Assembly: GCF_910580175.1 (NCBI RefSeq)
Contig: NZ_CAJTXD010000001.1
Span: 349,552-413,551, forward strand
DNA from: an uncultured Alistipes sp.
GTDB lineage: Bacteria > Bacteroidota > Bacteroidia > Bacteroidales > Rikenellaceae
Reading direction: 5' to 3'
Length of the DNA stretch: 64,000 nucleotides
Shown here: piece by piece, positions 26,859 through 36,845 of the stretch
How positions within the stretch are numbered: the first letter of the stretch is position 1
Layout of the letters: the number at the start of each line of letters is the position of its first letter
Notes under the pieces: generated by a model
What the model saw: the letters and a program-made list of their open reading frames with translations, nothing else
Databases searched by the model: none
Told to the model about the DNA's origin: nothing
Made by a program: the position numbers and the translations under genes

Positions 26859-29033
26859 ATGAATATCATCCATACCTTCAAAGTCTGGGCGTGTGCAACG
26901 GTTGCAGCGTTATCCGCAGCCGCCTGCACGTCGTCCGACGACGGCGCAGGCGCAGTTCCTGCCGGCGAGAAAACGAACGTGACGCTGCAACTGGCACTTG
27001 CGCCCGCCGCAGCCTCGCCCACCCTCAACAACGTCTGGATCCTCCAATGGGACGCCGCAGGCAATAACAAGATATGCCGCAAGGAGCGCTACCACGACAC
27101 GACCCAGCCCCTCGAAGTCGAACTTGAGGCGGGCAACGACGTATATGTGGCCGTGATCGCAGGCGTCGACGACGGCACGGTCTACCAGCTCGGCACTCCC
27201 TATGCCGACTTCTGCGGCAAGGCCTATCCCAACCGCATTGCCGACGACTCGCAGGTACCCTATTCGGGCGTCCGCCAGCTCACGATCGACCGGCAGGGCC
27301 AGCAGATCGAACTGCCGCTCAAGTGGATCGCCGCCAAAATATCGTTCAGCATCGCTTCGATAACCCCGGGCTACACGATCAAGTCGATGCAGATCAAGAA
27401 CATCGCATCGCCGATCCGCCTGCTCGAAACCGGCGCCGAACCGGACGGATTCTCGTCGGGCGACCTCCTGACGAACGCGGCTGAGATGCCCGTAGTCTGC
27501 TATGCAAGCGAGAACCTGCAAGGCACCGAGCCGGGCATCGCATCGCCGCAGGATCGCATCACGACCAAGAAGGGCACCTACCTCGAAATCGTAGCCACCA
27601 AGGAACAGAACAACATCCGCACGACAGCCACCTTCTCGTCGTTCTACGGCAACAACGACACCGACAATTTCGACGTGGCACGCGGCAACGTCTACCACCA
27701 GGAACTGCATCTCGACTTCGACGCCGAGAACGACAAGCGCCTGACGAAAACCGATGCCGACGCATCGCTCGACATCCAGGAGCCGGCCAACTGTTACATG
27801 CTCGCACCCACCCGCAGTATCCCGATGGCTATCCCTGTAAGCCGAGTCAACGACTTCTGGATCAACGTCTACGGCAACAACCGCTACGCCATCGACGACG
27901 GCAAGAACGATGGCGCCGTCAAAAAATGGGTGGCCAAAACCATCTGGGAGACCGACGACGACCTCGTAGCCATTACCACGGCCGAGGGCACCGATCCCAA
28001 CGGATATTTCATCCTCAAACCGGCCTCCGGCAAGGTCGGCAGCGCGCTCATCGGGCTGTTCGATGCCACGCAGGGCAACGACATCGACCCGAAAACGGCC
28101 AAGGCGCTCTGGAGCTGGCATATCTGGGTTACCGACTACGCACCGGGCGGAGGCACCGACGGCCCGATTCCCAACGTTTCGGGCGACCCGGGCCGAACGG
28201 CCGTACCGGGCGGTTACGTCCACCATTTTACCAGCCTTGCGGCCAACGTACCCCTCGACGGCGGACAGGCCGTCATCATGGATCGCGACCTGGGCGCCAA
28301 GGCCTGCAACCCCTCCGACCTGCGGGCCTCGACCGGCATGTACTACCAATGGGGCCGCAAAGACCCGTTCTATGCCGTTCTGCCCGACGACCAGGAGATT
28401 CCGGCCGACGGATACGCCACGGACGAGTCCGTGCCGGGAGCCACCGACCACATCATCTCTACCAAGCAGCCGGCACCTGTGAGCCTGGCCAAGGCGATCC
28501 AAAGCCCCACGGTATTCTTCTACATGGAAGGCATCTCCCAGACCGACTGGCTCCAGCCCGACAACAACAATGACAACTTGTGGCGCGACGCCAACAATAC
28601 GACCCGCAAAACGATCTTCGACCCGTGTCCTCCGGGCTGGCGCGTGCCGGGCGACACCCGCACGTTCGAGTCGCTGACCCCCCGCGAAGTGTGGGAACCG
28701 TCGTGGTTCGACCCCGCCAATCCGGGCGAAGGCAACACCGACTACCTGGGCTACTACAACCGCTTCCCGCGGCAGGGCGTCGTCTGCTGGGACAACAGCA
28801 CGGAGTTCTTCTCCAACTGCTCGGGCCGCATCAATGCCTACAACGGCCGTTTGTTCGAATACGGATCGGGCCAAAATCTGCTTCTGGGCACTCCGATCTC
28901 GAAGACCTTGGTCTACGCCGTCTGGCAGCATTCGCTCATGGGCGTCAACGCCATGGCCGGCGAGAGCATCTTCGAATCCATGTGGTCGCTCTACCGTCCT
29001 TCGGGATGCTCGGTGCGCTGTGTAAAAGAATAA
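26859..29033 (+). CDS. DUF4906-type surface lipoprotein with FISUMP-like C-terminal domain (2)
   Basis: A 724-aa paralogue of the preceding gene. The signal (KVWACATVAALSAAAC) ends in a lipobox followed by TSSDD. The order of motifs is the same: NNVWILQWDAAG, ANCYMLAPTRSIPMAIPVSR, LWSWHIWVTDYAPGG, IMDRDLGAKAC, GMYYQWGRKDPFYAV and DPCPPGWRVPGD, ending in SGCSVRCVKE. The two copies are clearly diverged, so the duplication is not recent. The gene lies 98 bp upstream of susC. It could be a cell-surface binding subunit for the uptake system. Confidence 0.82.
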   Translation: MNIIHTFKVWACATVAALSAAACTSSDDGAGAVPAGEKTNVTLQLALAPAAASPTLNNVWILQWDAAGNNKICRKERYHDTTQPLEVELEAGNDVYVAVIAGVDDGTVYQLGTPYADFCGKAYPNRIADDSQVPYSGVRQLTIDRQGQQIELPLKWIAAKISFSIASITPGYTIKSMQIKNIASPIRLLETGAEPDGFSSGDLLTNAAEMPVVCYASENLQGTEPGIASPQDRITTKKGTYLEIVATKEQNNIRTTATFSSFYGNNDTDNFDVARGNVYHQELHLDFDAENDKRLTKTDADASLDIQEPANCYMLAPTRSIPMAIPVSRVNDFWINVYGNNRYAIDDGKNDGAVKKWVAKTIWETDDDLVAITTAEGTDPNGYFILKPASGKVGSALIGLFDATQGNDIDPKTAKALWSWHIWVTDYAPGGGTDGPIPNVSGDPGRTAVPGGYVHHFTSLAANVPLDGGQAVIMDRDLGAKACNPSDLRASTGMYYQWGRKDPFYAVLPDDQEIPADGYATDESVPGATDHIISTKQPAPVSLAKAIQSPTVFFYMEGISQTDWLQPDNNNDNLWRDANNTTRKTIFDPCPPGWRVPGDTRTFESLTPREVWEPSWFDPANPGEGNTDYLGYYNRFPRQGVVCWDNSTEFFSNCSGRINAYNGRLFEYGSGQNLLLGTPISKTLVYAVWQHSLMGVNAMAGESIFESMWSLYRPSGCSVRCVKE

Positions 29034-29131
29034 ACGCCTGACGCAGACAAGATTCAACCACCCATCCGTCGCCGCCACAGCGGGACACGTCCCATCGTCC
29101 CGCTGTGACGACGACCTGCTTCACAAACCTT

Positions 29132-32100
29132 ATGAAAATAAAAATACACTTTTTCCTGGCTGCGCTTCTTGCTTTGTGCTGTTTCGGCAACACCCAGGCA
29201 CAGAACCGCACGATAACAGGCGTCGTCGTAGACGATGCCGACTCGTCGCCCGTGAGCTTCGCCACGGTCTCCGTACCGGGCACCTCGCTGGGCACGACGA
29301 CCGACAATGAAGGCACGTTCAAACTCACGGTACCCGCATCGACCGGAAGTCTCTACGTCAGTATGCTGGGCTACACGGCGCAGACCGTCGAACTCGGCGC
29401 CCGCACCGATCTGCTGATCGCCCTGGCCAAAGAGAGCCTGGGCATCGACGAAGTGGTCGTTACCGGCTTCCAGACGCTCAAGAAATCGACCTTTACCGGC
29501 TCGTCCGTCAAGTTGAAGACCGATGACTTGCAGATGAGCGGCGAAACCGACATCAGCCGCATGCTCGAAGGCAAGGCCGCAGGCGTGCAGATCCAGAACG
29601 TCTCGGGCACGTTCGGCGCGGCGCCCAAGGTACGCGTGCGCGGCGTGACGTCGATCAGCGGCGAGAACAAGCCGCTCTGGGTCGTGGACGGCGTGGTGCT
29701 GGAAGATGTGGTCAACATCTCCAACGACCAGCTGGCCAGCGGCGACCCCACGACGCTGCTGGGTTCGTCGGTCGCAGGCATCAACACCAACGATATCGAA
29801 AGCATCGACATCCTCAAAGACGCCGCCGCGACGGCGCTCTACGGCGCACGTGCCATGAACGGCGTGATCGTCATCACGACCAAGCGCGGACAGGAAGGAC
29901 GTCCCGTCGTACGCTATTCGGGCAACTACACCATCCGCTCGATCCCTGCCTACGATCAATACAACATCATGAACTCCGCCGACCAGATGTCCATCTATGC
30001 CGAAATGGAGCGCAAGGGAATGCTGAAACCCGACATCGTGAACAACGCGGCATGGGGCGTCTACGGCATGATGTACAACCGCATGCAGACCTACGACCCG
30101 GCTACGGGCAAGTTCCTGCTGGACAACACCTACCAAGCGCGTCACGACTTCCTGCTGAGCCATGCACAAGCCAACACCGACTGGTTCGGCCTGCTCTTCC
30201 GTCACAGTCTCATGAACGAGCACACGGTAAGCGTGAGCGCCGGCTCCAAATATGTCAAGACCTATGCGTCGGTGGGCTTCCTCAACGATCCGGGATGGAC
30301 GGTAGCCGACAAGGTAAACCGCTACACCGCCAACCTGCGCAGCGACTTCATCCTCTCCAAAAAATTCGAACTTTCGGTGCTGGCCCAAGGTTCGGTGCGC
30401 TCGCAGCGCGCGCCCGGCTCGCTCTCGCAGGAGACCAACCGCGTGACCGGCACCATTTCGCGCAACTTCGACATCAACCCGTTCAGCTATGCGCTCAACA
30501 CCAGCCGCGCCCTGCGCCCCTACGACGAGCAGGGGCAAAAAGAGTACTACCAGCTCAACTATGCCCCCTTCAACATCCTGGACGAACTGGAATACAATAA
30601 AATAGACCTCGACGTGATCGACGTCAAGGCCCAGGCCGAATTTACCTACAAGATCATCGAGGGGCTGCGCTACAACTTCACAGGTGCCGTGCGCTACGTG
30701 AAGTCCAAGCAGACGCACGAAATCCACGAAAACTCGAACATGGCCAACGCCTACCGCGCTGCCGGCAACTCGACCGTCCGGGAGAACAACCCCTACCTTT
30801 ACCGCGATCCGGACGATCCCGATTCCGAACCGGTCGTAGTGCTGCCGTTCGGCGGCTTCTACAACACGACGGAAAACAAGCTCATCAACTACGACATCCG
30901 TAATTCTCTGAGCTACAATAAATCGTGGAACGACAAGCATGATCTCAACGTGCTCGTGGGCCAGCAGGTAAAATACACCGACCGCACCTACAACACCAAC
31001 ACGGGCTACGGCTTCATGTACGACATGGGCGGCACGGTAAACGTCGATTACCGCATCCTCAAGCAGATGATCGAGTCGAACTTCCCCTATTACAGCCGTT
31101 CGCTTACCTACGACCGTTTCGCCGCCTTCTACGGCAACTTCGACTACACGTTCGACAAGCGCTACTCCATTTCGGGCACGCTGCGCTACGACGGATCGAA
31201 CAACCTCGGCACGGCGTCGGGGTCGCGGTGGCTGCCCACCTGGAACCTCAGCGCCAAATGGAACCTGGGCCGCGAACGCTTCATGGAACCCTGCGCCGGC
31301 TGGCTCGACTACTTCTCGGTGCGGGCCAGCTACGGCCTGACGGCCTCCATGCCGCCCATCTCCAACGCCACGGCCGTCTACATCAACACCAGCACCACGC
31401 GCCCGGGCACCGACATCGAATCGTCGATCGTCATCGACCAGCTCGCCAATCAGGAACTTACCTGGGAAAAGAGCTACCAGACCAACGTCGGATTCGATTT
31501 CTCGCTCTTCAGCGGGCGTTTGGACTTCTCGTTCGACTACTTCATCCGCAACTCGTTCGACCTGATCTCCGTCATCAAGAGTTCCGGCATCGGCGGCGAG
31601 TTGTACAAGTATGCCAACGTCGCCGACCTGCGGGCCTCGGGTTACGACATTTCGTTCGGCGCCCGACCGGTCGTCTACAAGGATTTCCGCTGGACGACCA
31701 ACCTCACGTTCGGATACTCGCACAACAAGATTACCCGTTCCGACTATGAGAACAACATCATGGGGCTGACCCGCTCCACAGGCGGCAACAAGCAAGGCTA
31801 TCCGGTCAACTCGCTCTTTTCTATCCCGTTCGCAGGTCTCGATCCCGCCACGGGTCTGCCGATGTTCTACGGCCCCGACGGCACGAAGACCTTCACGGCC
31901 GACTTCCAGAGCACCGACACGAACTACCTGAAATACGAAGGGCCGATCGACCCGAAATATACCGGAGGATTCAACAATACCTTTACCTACAAGGGACTCT
32001 CGCTCAACCTGTTCTTCACGTTCCAGGCCGGCAACGTCGTGCGCCTCGCCCCCTCGTTCGCCAACAGCTACGACGACACGCAGGCCATGCCGCGCGAGAT

Positions 32101-32467
32101 GTTCGCCCGCTGGACGCTGCCCGGCGACGAAAACCGCACCGACATCCCCTCGATCGCCGACAACGAAACGCTCAAACAACTGGTGGGCATCTACCCCTAC
32201 AACTCCTACAACTACTCCACCGCGCGGGTCGCCAAGGGCGATTTCATCCGGCTGAAATCCCTCTCGCTGAGCTACGACCTGCCCAAGAAGTGGATGACGG
32301 CCACCACGTTCATTTCGAGCGCCACGCTGCGCTTCTCGGTCAAGAACGTCTGTCTGCTCTATGCCGACAAGAAGCTCAACGGCCAAGATCCCGAGTTCGT
32401 CAACACGGGCGGCGTCGCACAGCCCATCCAACGGCAGTTCATCCTTTCGCTCGATCTGGCATTCTAA
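29132..32467 (+). CDS. SusC/RagA family TonB-linked outer-membrane transporter
   Basis: Outer-membrane barrel importing a large ligand captured by SusD. I take ATG 29132 (MKIKIHFFLAALLALCCFG, signal ending QAQ); an upstream in-frame start would bury the signal. The 1111-aa protein has a CarboxypepD-like domain (TITGVVVDDADSSPVSFATV), a TonB-box/SusC signature region (GIDEVVVTGFQTLKKS), a plug (GVQIQNVSGTFGAAPKVRVR, ESIDILKDAAATALYGARAM) and a C-terminal barrel ending in SLDLAF. It is followed after 13 bp by susD. The ligand is unknown: no glycoside hydrolase is present, and a protease lies downstream, so a peptide, protein or metal-complex ligand is as likely as a glycan. Confidence 0.96.
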   Translation: MKIKIHFFLAALLALCCFGNTQAQNRTITGVVVDDADSSPVSFATVSVPGTSLGTTTDNEGTFKLTVPASTGSLYVSMLGYTAQTVELGARTDLLIALAKESLGIDEVVVTGFQTLKKSTFTGSSVKLKTDDLQMSGETDISRMLEGKAAGVQIQNVSGTFGAAPKVRVRGVTSISGENKPLWVVDGVVLEDVVNISNDQLASGDPTTLLGSSVAGINTNDIESIDILKDAAATALYGARAMNGVIVITTKRGQEGRPVVRYSGNYTIRSIPAYDQYNIMNSADQMSIYAEMERKGMLKPDIVNNAAWGVYGMMYNRMQTYDPATGKFLLDNTYQARHDFLLSHAQANTDWFGLLFRHSLMNEHTVSVSAGSKYVKTYASVGFLNDPGWTVADKVNRYTANLRSDFILSKKFELSVLAQGSVRSQRAPGSLSQETNRVTGTISRNFDINPFSYALNTSRALRPYDEQGQKEYYQLNYAPFNILDELEYNKIDLDVIDVKAQAEFTYKIIEGLRYNFTGAVRYVKSKQTHEIHENSNMANAYRAAGNSTVRENNPYLYRDPDDPDSEPVVVLPFGGFYNTTENKLINYDIRNSLSYNKSWNDKHDLNVLVGQQVKYTDRTYNTNTGYGFMYDMGGTVNVDYRILKQMIESNFPYYSRSLTYDRFAAFYGNFDYTFDKRYSISGTLRYDGSNNLGTASGSRWLPTWNLSAKWNLGRERFMEPCAGWLDYFSVRASYGLTASMPPISNATAVYINTSTTRPGTDIESSIVIDQLANQELTWEKSYQTNVGFDFSLFSGRLDFSFDYFIRNSFDLISVIKSSGIGGELYKYANVADLRASGYDISFGARPVVYKDFRWTTNLTFGYSHNKITRSDYENNIMGLTRSTGGNKQGYPVNSLFSIPFAGLDPATGLPMFYGPDGTKTFTADFQSTDTNYLKYEGPIDPKYTGGFNNTFTYKGLSLNLFFTFQAGNVVRLAPSFANSYDDTQAMPREMFARWTLPGDENRTDIPSIADNETLKQLVGIYPYNSYNYSTARVAKGDFIRLKSLSLSYDLPKKWMTATTFISSATLRFSVKNVCLLYADKKLNGQDPEFVNTGGVAQPIQRQFILSLDLAF

Positions 32468-32480
32468 AACGGTTCCCATC

Positions 32481-34172
32481 ATGAAAAACATAATTTACAG
32501 CATTTCCATCGCACTGGCCGCCGCGCTGCCGCTGGGCGGCTGCTCCGAGTTCCTCGACACGGTGCCCGACGAGCGCACGCAGCTCGACAAGGTCGACAAG
32601 GTCGAGGCGCTGCTCGTCTCGGCCTATCCGCAGCGTTCGTTCGCCGCCCTGGTGCACTACCGCTGCGACAACATTACCGATTTCGGCATGACGCAGACCG
32701 GCGGACAGCCTATTTCGCTGGTGCAGTTCGCCGGCGAGGAGTTTACCTGGTCGGAGAGTATCCAGCCCAACGGCAACGACACCGAAGAAGCATTCTGGAC
32801 GGCCTGCTACGAAGCCGTCGCCCATGCCAACCATGCGCTGCACGCACTGGACGATCTGCCCGAAACCGAAGGCCGCGCCGCCCGGGGCGAAGCGCTCATG
32901 GCCCGAGCCTTCTCGCATTTCTATCTCGTGTCGCTCTTCTCGGAGCTTTACAACCCTACCACCGCGGCGCTCCATCCCGGCATTCCCTATGTTACCGAAC
33001 CCGAGGAACGTCCGATCGTGACCTACCGGCGCGAAACCGTGGCCGACACCTACGCAAAGATCGACCAGGACATCCAGGCCGGCATGCCGCTGATGACCGA
33101 CGGCGCAGGATTCCACGCCCCGAAGTACCACTTCGGCATCGCCTCGGCCTGCGCCTTCGCCACGCGCTTCTACCTGCTCAAGGGCGACTACGGCAACGTC
33201 ATCAAGTATGCCGACATGGTCTTCCCCGTGCCGTCGCAGTTCGACGACATCCTTACACCCGCAGGCACCGCCCTGAAGAATGCCGACGGCACGCCCGTGA
33301 AGAACGTCAGCCCCGCAGACAACGCCATCGCGTTCGCGGCAGGCAACTTCCACCCGTTCATCTCCTCCTATACGAGCATGAGCACCGCCACCGGCATCAT
33401 GGGTGCCTATGCCAGCTCTTCGACGGCGGCCAACCTGCTCCAAAGCGAACAGTTCACTTCGCTGGGACTGCTCAACTACCGCTACTATTCGCGCTTCGGA
33501 CTCTCGCTCAACGATGCCCGGTCGATGCTCTTCGCCGATAGCGGCACGAGCGGCGGCGACTGGATCTTCCTGGGCTGCTTCTACGGTTCGGACATGCTGT
33601 TCCTGCCCAAACTCGACTACGACCTTTACAAGTCCTCCGTGTCGGCCACCAGCGGCATCCCCTACTCCGTCATGCCGCTGCTGCGCATGGAAGAACTGCT
33701 GCTCAACCGGGCCGAAGCCTACGTGATGACCGACGACTTCGACAAGGCCATCGCCGACATGAACGTCTACCTTTCGCAGCGCATCGTACGCGACGCCACC
33801 TCCGATTCGGGCCGGGTCTACGATCCGAAGAACTTCTATCTCTCGCGCGACCGCGCCCTGGAAGCCACAATCTCCGACCGCACCGTCAACGGATTCATCA
33901 ACCAGTACAACGACACCGCGTCGTGGCCCGAGATCAAGAAGGCACTCGTCATCCTGCTGCTGCGCTACCGCAACCTGGAGTTCTGGCAAGAGGGACTGCG
34001 CTGGTACGACATCCGCCGCTGGAACATTCCCGTAAAGCACACGCTGGCCTCGGGCGCTTCGAACACGCTGGCTCCGGGCGACGGACGCCGCGTGCTGCAA
34101 ATCCCCGAATCGGCCCTGCTCTCGGGCGTCGAAAAGAACGAACGTCAGAACGTCGACGACGTATGGAACTAA
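32481..34172 (+). CDS. SusD/RagB family nutrient-binding lipoprotein
   Basis: Surface lid of the SusC transporter. The ATG at 32481 (MKNIIYSISIALAAALPLGG) begins a lipoprotein signal with lipobox GGC followed by SEFLDTVPDE, the standard SusD opening. The 563-aa helical protein has the TPR-like N-half (AYPQRSFAALVHYR..., ARGEALMARAFSHFYLVSLF) and the C-terminal block (MEELLLNRAEAYVMTDDFDK, ... FWQEGLRWYDIRRW) of the family. Paired with susC upstream (13 bp) and a metallopeptidase gene downstream. Confidence 0.96.
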   Translation: MKNIIYSISIALAAALPLGGCSEFLDTVPDERTQLDKVDKVEALLVSAYPQRSFAALVHYRCDNITDFGMTQTGGQPISLVQFAGEEFTWSESIQPNGNDTEEAFWTACYEAVAHANHALHALDDLPETEGRAARGEALMARAFSHFYLVSLFSELYNPTTAALHPGIPYVTEPEERPIVTYRRETVADTYAKIDQDIQAGMPLMTDGAGFHAPKYHFGIASACAFATRFYLLKGDYGNVIKYADMVFPVPSQFDDILTPAGTALKNADGTPVKNVSPADNAIAFAAGNFHPFISSYTSMSTATGIMGAYASSSTAANLLQSEQFTSLGLLNYRYYSRFGLSLNDARSMLFADSGTSGGDWIFLGCFYGSDMLFLPKLDYDLYKSSVSATSGIPYSVMPLLRMEELLLNRAEAYVMTDDFDKAIADMNVYLSQRIVRDATSDSGRVYDPKNFYLSRDRALEATISDRTVNGFINQYNDTASWPEIKKALVILLLRYRNLEFWQEGLRWYDIRRWNIPVKHTLASGASNTLAPGDGRRVLQIPESALLSGVEKNERQNVDDVWN

Positions 34173-34186
34173 CAATGCTACGAAAC

Positions 34187-35185
34187 ATGAAACTCAACCG
34201 ATATTTTCTCCCGCTGCTGCTTTTGCTCGGCATCGGCAGCGTCGCCTGCCAGCAGGAAGACGCACTCCATGTAGACGACGCCATCTTCGGTCTGGGCGGC
34301 AACGACCGGCAGACCGAACTGGACGAATGGCTGCACGACAACTATGTGACGCCCTACAACATCAACGTGAAGTACAGATGGAGCACCTATGAGGTCTCGA
34401 CCACGGCGCAGCTCGTGCCCGTGCACCGCAACCTGGTCAAACCCATGATGCAGATGATCCACGACGTATGGTTCGCCCCCTACGAAAAGACCGCCGGGGT
34501 AACTTTCGTCAAGCAGACCACGCCCAAGAACATCGTGCTGGTGGGCAGCCCCGAGTACGACGAACAGGGCAACCTGACCCTGGGCCAGGCCGAAGGCGCC
34601 AACAAGATCACGCTGTTCGACTGCAACAACTTCAACCCCTCCAACGAGGAGTGGCTCAAGCGCCTGCTGCACACCATCGAACACGAATTCGCCCACATCC
34701 TCCACCAGACCCGCAGCTACGACAGCAGCTTCAAGAGCATCTGCGCCGGCAGCTACAACCCCACGGGCTGGTACAACGTCTCGGAACTCAACGCGCTGCT
34801 CGACGGGTTCCTCTCGTCCTACTCCATGTCGGGCGCCGACGAAGATTTCGTCGAGATCGTATCGCTCATCATGGTCTACGGCCCCGAATGGCTGGACTAT
34901 CGCTACATGGTGCTCCAAACGCTCGTCGACCTGCCGGCCGGCGACAACGAGACGTCCGAAGAAGCCGCCATGCGCCGCGACCTGTCGGCCCGGGCGGCCA
35001 AAGGTCTCGAACGCTTGCAGAACAAGGTACAGATCGTGAGCAGCTACATGAAAACCGTCTGGGGCATCCAGTTCTTCGATGTAGAGGGCGGAGACAAAGG
35101 GCTGGTCGGCGAAGTGCAGGAAGCCATCGCCCAAGTGCTCGCCCAAAACGCAGGGATCGATTACAGCCAGGCCGACGAACAATAA
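34187..35185 (+). CDS. Putative zinc-binding metallopeptidase lipoprotein
   Basis: A 332-aa predicted lipoprotein (MKLNRYFLPLLLLLGIGSVAC; lipobox VAC, then QQED). The start at 34175 is an alternative that adds four residues. The zinc-peptidase motif is HEFAH, His166-Glu167-His170, in TIEHEFAHILHQ, with a downstream EDFVEIVS region that could give the third ligand. The family (Peptidase_Mx-like) typically occurs directly behind SusD genes in Bacteroidetes together with DUF4302 proteins, exactly the order here. It is probably displayed at the surface and may process the imported ligand; substrate unknown. Confidence 0.85.
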   Translation: MKLNRYFLPLLLLLGIGSVACQQEDALHVDDAIFGLGGNDRQTELDEWLHDNYVTPYNINVKYRWSTYEVSTTAQLVPVHRNLVKPMMQMIHDVWFAPYEKTAGVTFVKQTTPKNIVLVGSPEYDEQGNLTLGQAEGANKITLFDCNNFNPSNEEWLKRLLHTIEHEFAHILHQTRSYDSSFKSICAGSYNPTGWYNVSELNALLDGFLSSYSMSGADEDFVEIVSLIMVYGPEWLDYRYMVLQTLVDLPAGDNETSEEAAMRRDLSARAAKGLERLQNKVQIVSSYMKTVWGIQFFDVEGGDKGLVGEVQEAIAQVLAQNAGIDYSQADEQ

Positions 35186-35197
35186 AAACACGACACC

Positions 35198-36571
35198 ATG
35201 AAGAAAATCATCCATATTTCAGTACTTTGTGCGCTGGCATGCTTCCCGGCTTGCGATCTGAAAGAAGATTATTCGTCCATCGGCAGCGTGGACAGCCGCA
35301 TCGCGGCGCAGCTCTCCGAATACGAAACGCTCCTCTGCTCGGCGCCCTACGGCTGGCTGGCCGATGTCGCCACGGGCCGCGGCGGCACGCACCGGCTCTG
35401 GATGGGGTTCGCCGACAACGGCGAAGTGACCATGTACACCGATTACGTCGAATACTATCGGGCGCTCCGCACCCTCCCCTACACGAGCACCTATGCCGTC
35501 AAGGCCCAGCAGCGTCCCACGCTTTCGTTCGACACCTACTCCTACCTCTCGATCTTCGCCGATCCCGATCCGCTGGCCAACGGCGCAGGAGAGACGGGCA
35601 TCGGCATGATCGCCGACTTCGAGTACGAAATCCTCTCCTACGACAAGGGGCAGTTCCTGTTGCAAGGCCTCAAGCACGGCATGAGCGGCACGCTGACCGA
35701 AGCCACCCTCGAAGAGTACCAGGCCGTGCAGGCCGGCGCCCTGATGGACTGCATCGACGGCTCGCCGATCTATGAACCGCAGTTCCTGACCTTCAATTAC
35801 GGGGGCAAAAGCTACGAACTCTCATCCAACGGCCGCCGCACGGCTATCTGCCGGCTGGAGCGCCGCGAACCGTACAGCGCGATCGTCAACAGCCGCATCG
35901 ACTTCGCAGGCAACCTGATCCTCGAAACCCCGCTCACGCTGGGCGACCAGCAGATCACGCGTTTCGACAAGACCGCGACGGGCTATTCGGCCGTCATCGG
36001 CAACGAGCTGGTCGACATCGTCCGGAGCACCTCGACGCCCGCCTCCTACATGGGACTGCGCAACACCGATCTGTCGAATGTGTTCTATTCGTTCCCCTCC
36101 AATGCGCAGACCGAATGGAACAGCGAGTTCTACGTCATCGTCCAGCAGATGATGACCAACCTCTACCGAGACCCCGAGATGCCGCTCTACGTCTCCTACA
36201 TCGGCGTGCAGTTCTACACCAATCCCGTCGCATGGGTCGAGATCGGCTACTACCTGGTCACTTCGGCCGGGCTGGACACCAGCCGGGTCTATTCGAGCGT
36301 CTACCAATACCCGCTGACGATGAATCCCGACGGCTCCTATACGTTCGGCGACAGCTACACCAACGTCTACGGCGAAGACCACATCGTCTCCAACATCGTC
36401 AAGGGACATTCGACCTGCCTGCTCGACGGGTTCTTCAAGGGCCGCACGTTCTATTGCAAGGCCTGGCCCCGCGCCGAATACAACGGCAACTACCCGTTCG
36501 TGGCGCTCGTGCCCACCCAAGGGGTCGAAGAAACCGGCGCCATGGTCGGGTTCATGATGGTGCAGAACTGA
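35198..36571 (+). CDS. DUF4302 lipoprotein
   Basis: A 457-aa predicted lipoprotein: MKKIIHISVLCALACFPAC, lipobox PAC, followed by DLKEDYSSIGSVDSR. It matches the DUF4302 pattern, with LLCSAPYGWLADV near the N-terminus and ITLxxxAx-type beta-rich repeats, and has no catalytic motif. It is the last gene of the operon, 12 bp after the metallopeptidase, and is followed by a strong terminator. Its constant linkage to SusCD-metallopeptidase units suggests an accessory binding protein. Confidence 0.82.
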   Translation: MKKIIHISVLCALACFPACDLKEDYSSIGSVDSRIAAQLSEYETLLCSAPYGWLADVATGRGGTHRLWMGFADNGEVTMYTDYVEYYRALRTLPYTSTYAVKAQQRPTLSFDTYSYLSIFADPDPLANGAGETGIGMIADFEYEILSYDKGQFLLQGLKHGMSGTLTEATLEEYQAVQAGALMDCIDGSPIYEPQFLTFNYGGKSYELSSNGRRTAICRLERREPYSAIVNSRIDFAGNLILETPLTLGDQQITRFDKTATGYSAVIGNELVDIVRSTSTPASYMGLRNTDLSNVFYSFPSNAQTEWNSEFYVIVQQMMTNLYRDPEMPLYVSYIGVQFYTNPVAWVEIGYYLVTSAGLDTSRVYSSVYQYPLTMNPDGSYTFGDSYTNVYGEDHIVSNIVKGHSTCLLDGFFKGRTFYCKAWPRAEYNGNYPFVALVPTQGVEETGAMVGFMMVQN

Positions 36572-36593
36572 CTCCGGTCACGCATCCTATTCG

Positions 36594-36624
36594 AAAGCGG
36601 CTCCTGACGGGAGCCGCTTTTTTT
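36594..36624 (+). terminator. Intrinsic terminator of the SusCD operon
   Basis: A perfect 11-bp stem, AAAGCGGCTCC (36594-36604) with GGAGCCGCTTT (36610-36620), has a 5-nt loop and a run of seven T (36618-36624). Confidence 0.9.
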
Positions 36625-36751
36625 CGTCTCCTCGCGCCGAGCAGGCCGCACCGCCGCCATGCCGCATACTCCGTCGCGCCCGCCCCCCCCCGGGGTTGCC
36701 GCCCCGCCCTAAAAATCGCATACCAGCATTTCGTTTTTCTCAGAAATTGGT

Positions 36752-36759
36752 TACCTTTG
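36752..36759 (+). promoter_or_regulatory. -7 promoter element of kduI
   Basis: TACCTTTG matches TAnnTTTG and lies 87 bp upstream of the kduI ATG. A TTTC about 20 nt upstream is a weak -33. A run of nine C (36683-36691) lies about 60 bp further upstream. Confidence 0.55.
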
Positions 36760-36845
36760 TAAAATTGCCGGCGCCGAACCGATGCGTCGGAATGCAACAT
36801 GCGTCCGGCAATAACGACCGCAAACCCAAAAAACTGCATACATTC

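Noticed and set aside
29054..32491. Minus-strand frame of over 1100 codons opposite susC
   Set aside because: Antisense shadow of a confidently identified SusC gene; no starts, domains or promoter.
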